Position numbers and translations under genes: made by a program. DNA of 64,000 nucleotides from positions 1-64,000 of the forward strand of contig CAZJXN010000002.1 of the NCBI GenBank assembly GCA_964549655.1, written 5' to 3'. The notes under the pieces are model-generated. The model saw only the letters and a list, made by a program, of their open reading frames with translations. It searched no databases and had not been told where the DNA came from. The stretch comes from JADJNW01 sp964549655. GTDB taxonomy: Bacteria > Bacteroidota > Bacteroidia > Chitinophagales > Saprospiraceae. This document shows, piece after piece, positions 32,846 through 40,866 of the stretch; positions within the stretch are counted from its first letter, which is position 1, and every line of letters begins with the position of its first letter.

Positions 32846-34315
32846 ATGCCCGACACGAGCCACCCAACTCCCGTGAATGCCCAAACTATCCACCCCGGCG
32901 AGTTTGAAGCCTATCGCCACTGGTATCCCAAAGCGTTTAACGCCACGATTCATCCGATGGTCAATTTTTTTCTCAGCTTAGAACAAGAGCGCATCATCCG
33001 CCGCTATACCCATTTGCACCCAAAAGTGAAGGGAAACGTGCTGGAAGAAATGATGAATTATGAATGCAAACACTTCCTGTGGGGCGGTGCCGACCTCATC
33101 AACGTGACTTCCGCCAGCGGTCGCCGCCAAATGGTAATTATTGAAAATAACTCTTGCCCGAGTGGTCAAAAATCTATGCCTTTGGTAGAAGATTTTAAAG
33201 AACAAGGCAGTTATCGCAATCTGATTGAAGAAACATTTGTCCCATTTTTGAAAAAACGCGGTAGCAATATTCAAGGAAAATTGGGAGTCATTTATGATAA
33301 AAATCCGATGGAAGCCTCTGGTTATGCGGCGATTATGGCAGAAGTGTGTGGCGAAGACGTGTTGTACGCGCCTTTTTATCAGAACGATACCGACCCACCC
33401 GTGCGTTTCGTGGATGGTGTGATGGAAATTCGAGATGAAAATAATATTTGGCAGCCGATTCGTGCCGCGTTTCGGTACGTGACACAACGTCCGTGGAATC
33501 GCATTCCAGCACATACCAAAACCAAGATTTTAAATCCAACCGTCGCCTGTCTTGCTGGTGGTCGTAACAAGATGATTGCGGCGAAAGCCTACGAAAATTT
33601 TAACAATGATGAGTTAGAGCGCAGTGGTTTGAGGATCAACACGCCGGAAACGATTTGGGATGTCAAAAAAGAAGAAATTCCGAATTGGGTCAATCAAATG
33701 GGCGGTCAGGCTGTCGTAAAAATTCCATATAGCAATGCCGGACAAGGCGTGTTTACGATTGTAACGCCTGAGGAATTGGACGATTTTATGAAACAAGATT
33801 TTCCGTATGACCGCTTCATTGTACAAAGTTTGATTGGCAATTATAATTGGAGTTCCACAGGTCTTTCTACCGGTAAATTATTCCATGTTGGCACTGTGCC
33901 AAATACTAAAGGTAAAACCTTCGTAGCGGACTTGCGCATGATGGTAAGCTGGACGGAAAATGGCATTCGTCCCTTGTGCGTATACGCTCGGCGCGCACGT
34001 AAACCCTTGGAAAACAAGCTCGAAGAAGGCGGCAAGTCATGGGATATTTTGGGTACGAATCTTTCCATCAAACGCACCGATGGCGGCTGGGATAGCGATA
34101 CGAATCGTTTAATTTTAATGGATAGACGTGATTTCAATCGCCTCGGCATCGGCGTAGATGACTTGATAGAAGCGTATATTCAAACCGTACTTTCGATGGT
34201 CGCCATTGATAAAATGGCAAAAACGCTCATGAATTCTGCCGGTCGCTTTCGCATCAAACATTTTAAATCTTTGAATGACGACCAGCATTTGTTGGAGGAG
34301 ATTTTGTTGGAGTAA
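32846..34315 (+). CDS. Circularly permuted ATP-grasp protein
   Basis: A 489-residue protein of the type 2 circularly permuted ATP-grasp group. It has an early IIENNSCPSGQKS block, AGGRNKMIAAKAY in the middle, then AVVKIPYSNAGQGVF, which is the Lys and glycine-rich ATP loop. FVADLRMMVSW and a late Arg/Asn-rich part follow. Relatives occur beside amidohydrolases, alpha-E proteins and amidotransferases and are predicted to form peptides or amides. This gene stands alone behind its own promoter, 11 kb from the similar protein at 7696. The substrate is unknown. Confidence 0.82.
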   Translation: MPDTSHPTPVNAQTIHPGEFEAYRHWYPKAFNATIHPMVNFFLSLEQERIIRRYTHLHPKVKGNVLEEMMNYECKHFLWGGADLINVTSASGRRQMVIIENNSCPSGQKSMPLVEDFKEQGSYRNLIEETFVPFLKKRGSNIQGKLGVIYDKNPMEASGYAAIMAEVCGEDVLYAPFYQNDTDPPVRFVDGVMEIRDENNIWQPIRAAFRYVTQRPWNRIPAHTKTKILNPTVACLAGGRNKMIAAKAYENFNNDELERSGLRINTPETIWDVKKEEIPNWVNQMGGQAVVKIPYSNAGQGVFTIVTPEELDDFMKQDFPYDRFIVQSLIGNYNWSSTGLSTGKLFHVGTVPNTKGKTFVADLRMMVSWTENGIRPLCVYARRARKPLENKLEEGGKSWDILGTNLSIKRTDGGWDSDTNRLILMDRRDFNRLGIGVDDLIEAYIQTVLSMVAIDKMAKTLMNSAGRFRIKHFKSLNDDQHLLEEILLE

Positions 34316-34819
34316 CAGTCAATCAAGATTGGCTACTATCTAAATAAGAATGCCGGAGCGACTTCATAAGTGTTCCGGCTATTCCGTTTCTAAAAAAAAT
34401 GTTCTCTCGTGGTATGTAAGTATAGCTCGATTAAGGAGGCAGTATTTAAAATTAAATTATAAGTAAAAACTCCATTTTTAGACACCTTCCTATTGAACGA
34501 TTAAAAGTAGCATATATTTTTGATATGTAAAAAATTTTAAATCGTAAATTTCAACATACGACAGGTCTTCAAGGCGCTGTCACATACTAAAATGAAAAAT
34601 TATTTCTCGTCTTTTTTTGCTTTTTTAAATAAAATACCTAATTTACTTGCTCCATTTTCTAAAAACGAGAAATAACGTTTGGCAATTGAAACGTACCACA
34701 GACTTTAGGTTGACTTCGTTCCACAGGCTTTAGCCTGATTCACCAATCTAAAGATTGATGAACGGTATCATCCTAAGGGATGGGCTACTATTTCCTAACC
34801 TTTTAAAAACCTGTCACTT
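34316..34819. other. 504-bp intergenic region with hairpins and palindromes
   Basis: No gene is seen. A GCCGGA/TCCGGC hairpin at about 34351-34375 may terminate the ATP-grasp transcript. TTATTTCTCGT (about 34598) faces ACGAGAAATAA (about 34665). The palindrome array at 34724-34782 is listed separately. Confidence 0.6.
34724..34782. repeat. Array of three 14-bp palindromes
   Basis: CAGGCTTTAGCCTG (34724-34737), CAATCTAAAGATTG (34744-34757) and CATCCTAAGGGATG (34769-34782) follow each other with 6 to 11 bp between. All share a C-T-A-A-G type centre with different arms. Units of the same design occur in the element at 44323-44525. Confidence 0.65.
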
Positions 34820-36946
34820 ATGAACTTCGACACCACTCACATCCGAAACGTAGCGTTGCTCGGGCATACCGGCTCCGGCAAGACGACTTTCGCAGAAGCA
34901 ATGCTTTTTGAAGCGAAAGGCATCTCCCGCCGGGGCACCGTGGAAGAGGGCAACACCGTATCCGACTACACCGACATGGAACACGAACGCGGCAATTCTT
35001 TGTTTGACACGCTCATCCACGCTTCTTGGAAAGATTCGAAAATCAATGTGATTGACACGCCGGGCTTTGATGATTTTATTGGCGAAGTGATTTCCGCGAT
35101 GAAAGTAGCAGATACGGGTGTGATGTTGTTGAATGCGAAAAGTGGCGTAGAAGTAGGCACCGAAATTTTATGGGAATATATCGAACGATTTAAAACGCCA
35201 GCCTTATTTGTAATCAATCAACTCGACCACGAAAAAGCAGATTATGACCATACACTCGAACAGGCGCACGCCCGCTTCGGCAATAAAGTTGTACCATTCC
35301 AATATCCTCTGAATCAAGGCGTTGGCTTTAATAAAATTGTGGATGCGCTTCGCATGGTGCTGTACGTCTTCCCAGATGGCGGCGGCAAACCTGAAAAACA
35401 TCCAATTCCCGAAAGTGAAAAAGCGCGTGCCGATGAGATGCACCGCGTCTTGGTAGAGGCTGCGGCGGAAAATGACGAAACTTTGATGGAACATTATTTT
35501 GAAGAAGGTAATTTATCGGAAGAGGAACTCGCCAAAGGTTTGTGTATAGCCATTGCCAATCAGCAAATTTTTCCAGTGTTCTGTTGTTCGGCTACGCGCA
35601 ATATGGGCAGCGGACGCATCATGGGCTTCATCAATGACGTGTGCCCGTCTCCAGCAGACCGTCCGGCAGCAGAACTCGCGGGCGGTGGCACCTTGGCTTG
35701 CGATTCAAAAGACACGACTACTGTTTTTATTTATAAAACCGTTTCCGAACCGAAAGTCGGCGTTGTTACTTATTTTAAAGTTTGTGCTGGAATATTACAC
35801 GCCGGGGATGAATTGATAAATGCGAATAATCGAGGTGCGGAACGCTTAGGACAAATTTTTATCGCCAACGGAAAAGACCGCGAACAAGTCAATCAATTAC
35901 AAGCGGGTGACATCGGAGTCACTGTAAAATTGAAAAATTCTCACACCAATAACACGCTGAACACGAAAGGTACCAACCGCCAAATTGAACCCATTCATTT
36001 CCCCGAACCGCGTATCCGCGTAGCCGTGCATCCACCGAGCAAAGCCGACATGGAAAAACTCATGAAAGCATTACATAATATAGCCGAGGAAGACCCGACG
36101 CTGATCGTGGAGCAATCCAAAATGTTGAAACAAACGATATTACATGGTCAAGGACAATTACATTTAGATTTAATAAAAAACCGGATTGAAAAATTGTATG
36201 GTGTTGGCATGGAATTTATGGAGCCGCGCATCCCGTATCGGGAAACTATTACAAAAGTATCGAATGCAGAATATCGCCATAAAAAGCAGAGTGGCGGCGC
36301 TGGTCAATTTGCGGAAGTGCACATGCGCATCGAGCCGTACTACGAAGGAATGCCCGACCCGGAAGGCTTGAATGTAAAGCAACGCGACGAAGATAACTTA
36401 CCGTGGGGTGGTAAACTTGTGTATTATTGGTGCGTCGTGGGCGGCACTATTGACAACCGTTTTTCCAGTGCCATCAAAAAAGGCATTCTACAAAAAATGG
36501 AGGAAGGACCGCTTACTGGCTCCTCGTGTCAGGACATTCGCGTGTGCATCTATGACGGCAAAATGCACCCCGTAGATTCTAATGATATGGCGTTTATGAT
36601 AGCCGCTGTGCAGGGTTTCCGAAAAGCATTTGAAGGTGCGGGTGCTCAAATTTTAGAACCTATTTACAACATTGAAATAACTTGCGCTGATGATGTAATG
36701 GGCGAAATCATGGGCGACCTCCAGACGCGCCGCGCCGTGATACAAGGCATGGAAACCGAAGGACACTACCAAAAAATACACGCCCGTGCGCCACTCGCCG
36801 AGCTGTATCAATACTCTTCCACCTTGCGCTCGCTCTCCCAAGGGCGCGCAAAATTCCACCAGACATTTAGCGAATATAATGCCGTGCCGCACGATATGCA
36901 GCAGCGACTCATAGAAGCGTATAAATCCGAGCCGGTGGAGGCTTGA
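34820..36946 (+). CDS. Elongation factor G paralogue (EF-G2-like, probably GTPase-deficient)
   Basis: A 708-residue protein with all five EF-G domains. The P-loop is GHTGSGKT (near 15). The catalytic His of the DTPGH motif of EF-G is Phe here (DTPGFDDF), the switch I RGITI segment is RGNSL, and NKxD is NQLD. These changes, and the start NVALLGHTGSGKTTFAEAML with RGTVEEGNTVSDY, match the Bacteroides EF-G2 group, reported to support translation without GTP hydrolysis. I infer a role in translocation under starvation or slow growth. A hairpin follows at 36955. The canonical fusA is not in the window. Confidence 0.88.
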   Translation: MNFDTTHIRNVALLGHTGSGKTTFAEAMLFEAKGISRRGTVEEGNTVSDYTDMEHERGNSLFDTLIHASWKDSKINVIDTPGFDDFIGEVISAMKVADTGVMLLNAKSGVEVGTEILWEYIERFKTPALFVINQLDHEKADYDHTLEQAHARFGNKVVPFQYPLNQGVGFNKIVDALRMVLYVFPDGGGKPEKHPIPESEKARADEMHRVLVEAAAENDETLMEHYFEEGNLSEEELAKGLCIAIANQQIFPVFCCSATRNMGSGRIMGFINDVCPSPADRPAAELAGGGTLACDSKDTTTVFIYKTVSEPKVGVVTYFKVCAGILHAGDELINANNRGAERLGQIFIANGKDREQVNQLQAGDIGVTVKLKNSHTNNTLNTKGTNRQIEPIHFPEPRIRVAVHPPSKADMEKLMKALHNIAEEDPTLIVEQSKMLKQTILHGQGQLHLDLIKNRIEKLYGVGMEFMEPRIPYRETITKVSNAEYRHKKQSGGAGQFAEVHMRIEPYYEGMPDPEGLNVKQRDEDNLPWGGKLVYYWCVVGGTIDNRFSSAIKKGILQKMEEGPLTGSSCQDIRVCIYDGKMHPVDSNDMAFMIAAVQGFRKAFEGAGAQILEPIYNIEITCADDVMGEIMGDLQTRRAVIQGMETEGHYQKIHARAPLAELYQYSSTLRSLSQGRAKFHQTFSEYNAVPHDMQQRLIEAYKSEPVEA

Positions 36947-36954
36947 TATTTACC

Positions 36955-36987
36955 ATCCAGTAACTCGCTTCAAGCCAGTTACTGGAT
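36955..36987 (+). terminator. Perfect 11-bp hairpin after the EF-G2-like gene
   Basis: ATCCAGTAACT (36955-36965) pairs perfectly with AGTTACTGGAT (36977-36987). It begins 8 bases after the stop codon. The following sequence is TCTCCTACTT, not a strong T-run, so termination strength is uncertain. Confidence 0.55.
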
Positions 36988-37121
36988 TCTCCTACTTACC
37001 AAAAATTGATAGACTTTTAGAGGTAAAAAAAACTTGCATTGCAATAGAATTGTATGCAATTTACTGCCAATTTAGTGTAAGAGAAAAAAGAAAGAAATAT
37101 TTGCCATCAACACAAAATTAA

Positions 37122-37149
37122 ACCGTACAACAGTGTGATGTTGTACGGT
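37122..37149 (+). terminator. Perfect 11-bp hairpin with following T-rich tract
   Basis: ACCGTACAACA pairs with TGTTGTACGGT around a 6-base loop, followed by CTATTTTATT. It lies about 50 bp before the small HTH gene and may insulate the accessory region that begins here. Confidence 0.5.
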
Positions 37150-37196
37150 CTATTTTATTGTGTGAATATTTATTGTGTAAATAAAATTAAATAGTC

Positions 37197-37394
37197 ATGC
37201 AATCCTCAATCCAATCAAATGCAAAAACACGGGAAGAAATCGCTACAGAATATGGCATCCATGTCAGAACTTTGTACCGCTGGCTAAAAAAAGCAGAAAT
37301 AATATTGAAAGGTGGGAGAGTAACCATTACTGAACAAGAAATTATTTACAAAGAATTTGGCGACCCGAGACCCAAACCGATTAAAAAGCCTTAG
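37197..37394 (+). CDS. Small helix-turn-helix protein
   Basis: A 65-residue protein with a transposase-like or Fis-like helix-turn-helix (REEIATEYGIHVRTLYRWLK, about residues 12-31) and a Pro/Lys tail. It is too short for a transposase. Stand-alone proteins of this kind occur in Bacteroidota and may be small regulators. It is followed at once by TGTCCGAAA repeats and marks the left edge of the peptide-module region. Confidence 0.6.
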   Translation: MQSSIQSNAKTREEIATEYGIHVRTLYRWLKKAEIILKGGRVTITEQEIIYKEFGDPRPKPIKKP

Positions 37395-37434
37395 TGTCCG
37401 AAAACGTCCTATTTTGTCCGAAAATGTCCGAAAC
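37395..37434. repeat. Three TGTCCGAAA units
   Basis: TGTCCGAAAACGTCC, TTTTGTCCGAAAA and TGTCCGAAAC follow the stop of the HTH gene directly. The even spacing suggests a binding array, possibly for the HTH protein itself. Confidence 0.5.
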
Positions 37435-37575
37435 GGGTATTGTAAAAGCATTTACTTTTGTAATTGTCAGCGCAGCTATTTTGAGAAGGCGCCAAAGAGG
37501 TAGCTGTGCAGATAGGAGGCTATCCCGAAAACTCCTTGAATAAGAAGTAGGGCGTAAATTAAAATTAATATCAAT

Positions 37576-38219
37576 ATGAAAGGTTTCTTATTTGTATTTT
37601 AATATTTTCTGTAATTGGCTGTAAAGAGCAATCCATTTACGAGACAACAATCATAACAAACGAGGAAAAAATAACTCATACATTAAAGTCTGATTTTGGA
37701 GTGAATAATATAATCGAAGAAACAGATGTTGGCTCAGAATATGCTTGGGCAAAATCAGCCTCTCTTTACTCAAATTATCTTAATAAGAGCAGTCTTAATC
37801 TAAAATCAGCTACTACTGTTTTGTACGAAAGCGATTATGAATACAGATTACTTATTGTTCCATTTGTAGAAAATTCAGGTAAAAAACTACTTGTCACTAT
37901 AAATACTCAGACCAATGAAATATTTAAAATATTTACAATGGAAGCAAGTTTTGCTGAAAAAACAATGAAAAGTATTAAGTTTGAACGTTTAAACGGCGAA
38001 ATAATGGCAAGTTATCAAATAGTAAATGGATTACTGGTTTCTGATGAGATAGTAAGTAGAGAGTTGGGAGCTCGTAAAAAAGGAGAGACTTTTAATAATT
38101 GCTTTGCAAGGAATTGGACAAGTTTTTGTGATGGTTTAGTGGGTTGTGTGGCACAAGCTACTAACCCTATACCGGTAGCTGCCGCCATTGCTATAGTGTG
38201 TGCGGGTTCTCCCAGCTAA
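37576..38219 (+). pseudogene. Lipoprotein with Cys-rich C-terminal peptide, frameshifted at codon 3
   Basis: The ATG at 37576 reads only eight codons before a stop. One extra A in the start (ATGAAAAGG in place of ATGAAAGG) would open the frame that runs to 38219: a lipoprotein signal with FLICILIFSVIGC, then about 190 residues. The body has no known domain. The last 45 residues are hydrophobic and carry four Cys (NNCFARNW, SFCDGLVGC, AIVCAGSPS). Without the correction only GTG 37701 can start translation (172 residues, no signal). It may be a real frameshift, phase variation or a sequencing error. A small membrane protein follows 24 bp later. Confidence 0.6.
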
Positions 38220-38243
38220 AATAATTAATTTAAAATTATTCAA

Positions 38244-38426
38244 ATGAAAAAGACACTTTATTTGACGCTATTTATCATTGGCATGATTGTTGTTTTTGTT
38301 GGTGCTTTATTTAAAATAAACGCACAAGGAACTTCTTCAGAAGCTAATGTATTACTAATTATGGGTGTTTTACTGGAAATTGCCGCTTTCATTGTATATG
38401 TAACTATTAGGTACAAAACTACATAA
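38244..38426 (+). CDS. Small two-helix membrane protein, candidate immunity partner
   Basis: A 60-residue protein with two clear membrane helices (LTLFIIGMIVVFVGALF and VLLIMGVLLEIAAFIVYV) and charged ends. It starts 24 bp after the Cys-rich lipoprotein gene on the same strand, so the two are coupled. Pairing of a secreted peptide with a small membrane protein is typical for bacteriocin immunity, but no homology was recognised and the role is inferred. Confidence 0.65.
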   Translation: MKKTLYLTLFIIGMIVVFVGALFKINAQGTSSEANVLLIMGVLLEIAAFIVYVTIRYKTT

Positions 38427-38447
38427 TCTTTAAAAAAAATTATTCTT

Positions 38448-38480
38448 ATCGAGGAATTTGTTTATAGCGAGTTCCTCGAT
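38448..38480. repeat. 9-bp inverted repeat at the junction with the TIR remnant
   Basis: ATCGAGGAA (38448-38456) pairs with TTCCTCGAT (38472-38480). The right arm belongs to the TIR gene remnant and the left arm to new sequence, so the hairpin spans the junction. It could end the transcript of the small membrane protein gene. Confidence 0.5.
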
Positions 38481-38534
38481 TTCTTCGTCTTTTCGAGCGT
38501 AAGCGATAAACACATTCACCGTTTCTTGCTGCAT
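38469..38534 (-). pseudogene. 5' remnant of a TIR-domain gene
   Basis: From ATG 38534 the minus strand reads MQQETVNVFIAYARKDEE and IEEL, which matches the opening of bacterial TIR-domain proteins (VFISYSRKDxE). After about 22 codons the similarity stops and the frame ends at 38430. TIR domains are NAD-cleaving or signalling modules, frequent in defence systems. Only this fragment remains, next to and downstream of an endonuclease III remnant on the same strand. Confidence 0.6.
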
Positions 38535-38577
38535 GGATAACGAGGTTATTTACACAAATATATAAAATTTCCAGTAT

Positions 38578-38667
38578 TTACCGCGACTTCCCCACCCCTA
38601 CCCGCTCACAAAATTCCAACACCGGACACGTCGAGCACTTCGGCAACGTCCCCGTGCAAATGTGCTT
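38578..38667 (-). pseudogene. 3' remnant of an endonuclease III-family gene
   Basis: On the minus strand the frame ending in the TAA at 38578-38580 reads KHICTGTLPKCSTCPVLEFC and then ERVGV. It has the iron-sulfur spacing C-x6-C-x2-C-x5-C found at the C-terminus of Nth and MutY-type DNA glycosylases. About 29 codons are recognisable. The rest of the gene, which should continue to higher coordinates, has been replaced by the plus-strand peptide module. Confidence 0.65.
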
Positions 38668-38879
38668 GCATTGCAGATGCTGGGGCAGAATTTTGGGTAC
38701 ATGCACCAGGTACTATATTTACAACAGCTACGATCGGTGCTCGAGTAGGCGGTGTCTGGGGAGGAGTTGTTGGTGGAGTATTGGGTGGAGGAATAGTTAG
38801 CTATAGTTACTACACATCGTTAAGCCGATGTCGTATTGAGACAAGACAATGTGAAGAAACATGTGGTCGTGAAAGGTGA
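38661..38879 (+). pseudogene. Orphan C-terminal fragment of a Gly-zipper, Cys-rich peptide gene
   Basis: An open frame ending in TGA at 38877-38879 reads CACIADAGAEFWV, then a glycine zipper (GARVGGVWGGVVGGVLGGG), then RCRIETRQCEETCGRER. It has no in-frame ATG, GTG or TTG before the frame runs back into the endonuclease III remnant. Glycine zippers with flanking Cys are common in membrane-active peptides and toxins. A small membrane protein gene follows 35 bp later, the same layout as the module at 37576-38426. Confidence 0.5.
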
Positions 38880-38914
38880 TTTTATTACTAGTAATACTAA
38901 AAAAAATAATTATT

Positions 38915-39166
38915 ATGACTAAGAGTTTAGACTTAAGGAATGTAGCAGCTATTTTTATTGGTATTGGAGTATTGCTTAGAATAATCATCAAATTTTTTAT
39001 CCCATCCATGCCATACTTTTGGATGCTTATACCAATGTTAATAGCATTTATATTATTACTTGTAGATGAACGCTCTCGAAAGCTTACTGTAATATTTACC
39101 TTAATATTTTTGCCATTAACCATAATGATTTATTTAGTAATAAATGCTTTATTTGCATCTTCCTAA
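38915..39166 (+). CDS. Small membrane protein, second candidate immunity partner
   Basis: An 83-residue protein with about three hydrophobic helices (VAAIFIGIGVLLRIIIKFF, FWMLIPMLIAFILLLV and LIFLPLTIMIYLVINALF). The ATG at 38915 is used; a GTG at 38876 would overlap the stop of the peptide fragment. It is not an evident copy of the 60-residue protein at 38244 but has the same size class and position after a peptide gene. Confidence 0.6.
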   Translation: MTKSLDLRNVAAIFIGIGVLLRIIIKFFIPSMPYFWMLIPMLIAFILLLVDERSRKLTVIFTLIFLPLTIMIYLVINALFASS

Positions 39167-39354
39167 TAGGAACTTAACTATATTACTTATTTAGTAGCTT
39201 GTTCAAGTGAGCCACTCTATTCATTCAAACGTGCCATCTCGTTCTGCGGCGGGATGGCACATTTATTTTTCCTTGTTACCAAAAAGTTAATCCCTCTCTC
39301 CTACATTAAACCTCGCTGCTTTCCCATCGTCCTATTGAAAAAGCAACACAAGCG

Positions 39355-40734
39355 ATGAATGAAAAAATAAAGCACCTCTACTGGCGGGCGGGCTTCGGCT
39401 TGAGTCCGCAGGAGTGGCAAAAAAAGCAAAATGATACGGTCAAGCAGGCAGTGGATGAGCTATTTGCACAAACTAAGCAGGCCAAATCCATTGCCGTTCC
39501 TGAACTTCCTGTCGGGAGCGAAGAACGCAAAACGATGGACAAGCGCGATATTCGAGAAATCTTGAAAGAGCAACGCCAACAAGTCGGAGAAATTAATGTC
39601 AATTGGCTGCAACGCATGGCAAATCCTACAGAAAGCGCTTTGCTGGAGCGCATGAGTTTCTTCTGGCATGGACATTTTGCAACGCAAATAAAAGCAGGAA
39701 AGCCGGCCGCATTGCAACTCAACGCGATTCGCACACATGCTTTAGGCAGTTTCCGCGACCTTACACTGGCAATAGCCAAAGACCCTGCGATGATTCGTTT
39801 TTTGAATAATCAACAGAATAAAAAAGATAGTCCCAATGAGAATTTTGCTCGGGAAGTAATGGAATTATTCACTATCGGACGTGGGAATTACACGGAGAAA
39901 GATGTGAAGGAAGCGGCACGGGCGTTCACTGGCTGGTCGAGTACGCTCACGGGCGAATACGTGTTTCGGGCGAATCAACATGACAACGGACAGAAAATTT
40001 TCTTCGGTAAAACCGGCAATTTTGATGGCACGGATATTATTGATATGATTCTCGAAAAGCGCGAGACAGCAGATTTTATAACCCGTAAAGTTTATCGCTA
40101 TTTTGTAAATGAAAAAGTGGACGAAAGCATCGTGCGTGATTTATCGAGCCAATTTTATAAAAATGATTATAATATTGGCAAATTGATACGCACCATTTTT
40201 GAAAGCGATTGGTTTTATAATGAAAAAAATATTGGAGCGAAAATCAAATCGCCGATAGATTTTCTGGCGGGTACGATGCGCACTTTGGGCGTGACTTTTC
40301 AAAATAAACAATCCTTATTGTTCTTACAACGCGCGTCTGGGCAGATGCTTTTCAATCCACCAAATGTAGCGGGCTGGCCCGGCGGCAAAAATTGGATTGA
40401 CAATTCTACGCTGCTGTTGCGCTTGAATCTGGTTCCGAATTTAATCAATATGGCAACCCTCAACCTGCGCGTAAAAGAAGAAGCGGAAGAAACCACAACC
40501 GACGAAAAAGCCGAGAAACTCGCAGCAAGCGTAAATTTTCAACCTTTAAACACGATGCTCGGTGTCAAAAGCGAAGCCGTTATGCTAAATGATTTGGCGA
40601 CTTATTTACTTCAAACGCCAACTGCAATCAGCCAAGCCAATCTGCTCAAAGCGTACCAGCAAAGCGGCAAAGACGACTTTGTAAAAACGGCGACGATGAT
40701 GTTGATGGCACTGCCGGAGTATCAAGTTTGTTGA
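39355..40734 (+). CDS. DUF1800-domain protein
   Basis: A 459-residue protein with the family opening LYWRAGFGLSPQEW, the central FWHGHFATQI and the VMELFTIGRGNYTEKDVKEAARAFTGW region (split: ELFTIGRGNYTEKDV and KEAARAFTGW). The C-terminal NPPNVAGWPGGKNWI block follows. It belongs with the DUF1501 protein encoded next, a pair conserved in Bacteroidota, Planctomycetota and Proteobacteria and thought to act outside the cytoplasm. No signal peptide is evident. Biochemical role unknown. Confidence 0.9.
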   Translation: MNEKIKHLYWRAGFGLSPQEWQKKQNDTVKQAVDELFAQTKQAKSIAVPELPVGSEERKTMDKRDIREILKEQRQQVGEINVNWLQRMANPTESALLERMSFFWHGHFATQIKAGKPAALQLNAIRTHALGSFRDLTLAIAKDPAMIRFLNNQQNKKDSPNENFAREVMELFTIGRGNYTEKDVKEAARAFTGWSSTLTGEYVFRANQHDNGQKIFFGKTGNFDGTDIIDMILEKRETADFITRKVYRYFVNEKVDESIVRDLSSQFYKNDYNIGKLIRTIFESDWFYNEKNIGAKIKSPIDFLAGTMRTLGVTFQNKQSLLFLQRASGQMLFNPPNVAGWPGGKNWIDNSTLLLRLNLVPNLINMATLNLRVKEEAEETTTDEKAEKLAASVNFQPLNTMLGVKSEAVMLNDLATYLLQTPTAISQANLLKAYQQSGKDDFVKTATMMLMALPEYQVC

Positions 40735-40866
40735 AATGGAGGATTGGAAGATGGGAAGATAGGAGGATTCTAAAAAGCAACACCTCTGCGTTCTCTGCGC
40801 CTCTGCGGTTAAAAAGTACACGCGATGAGCGCAAAAGAAGGGTAGCGGTTTAAAAAATAAAAAAAT

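Noticed and set aside
37440..37460. TACTTTTG at 37453 as promoter of the frameshifted lipoprotein
   Set aside because: The -7 match is good, but no TTG lies 19-21 bp upstream, so it was not listed.
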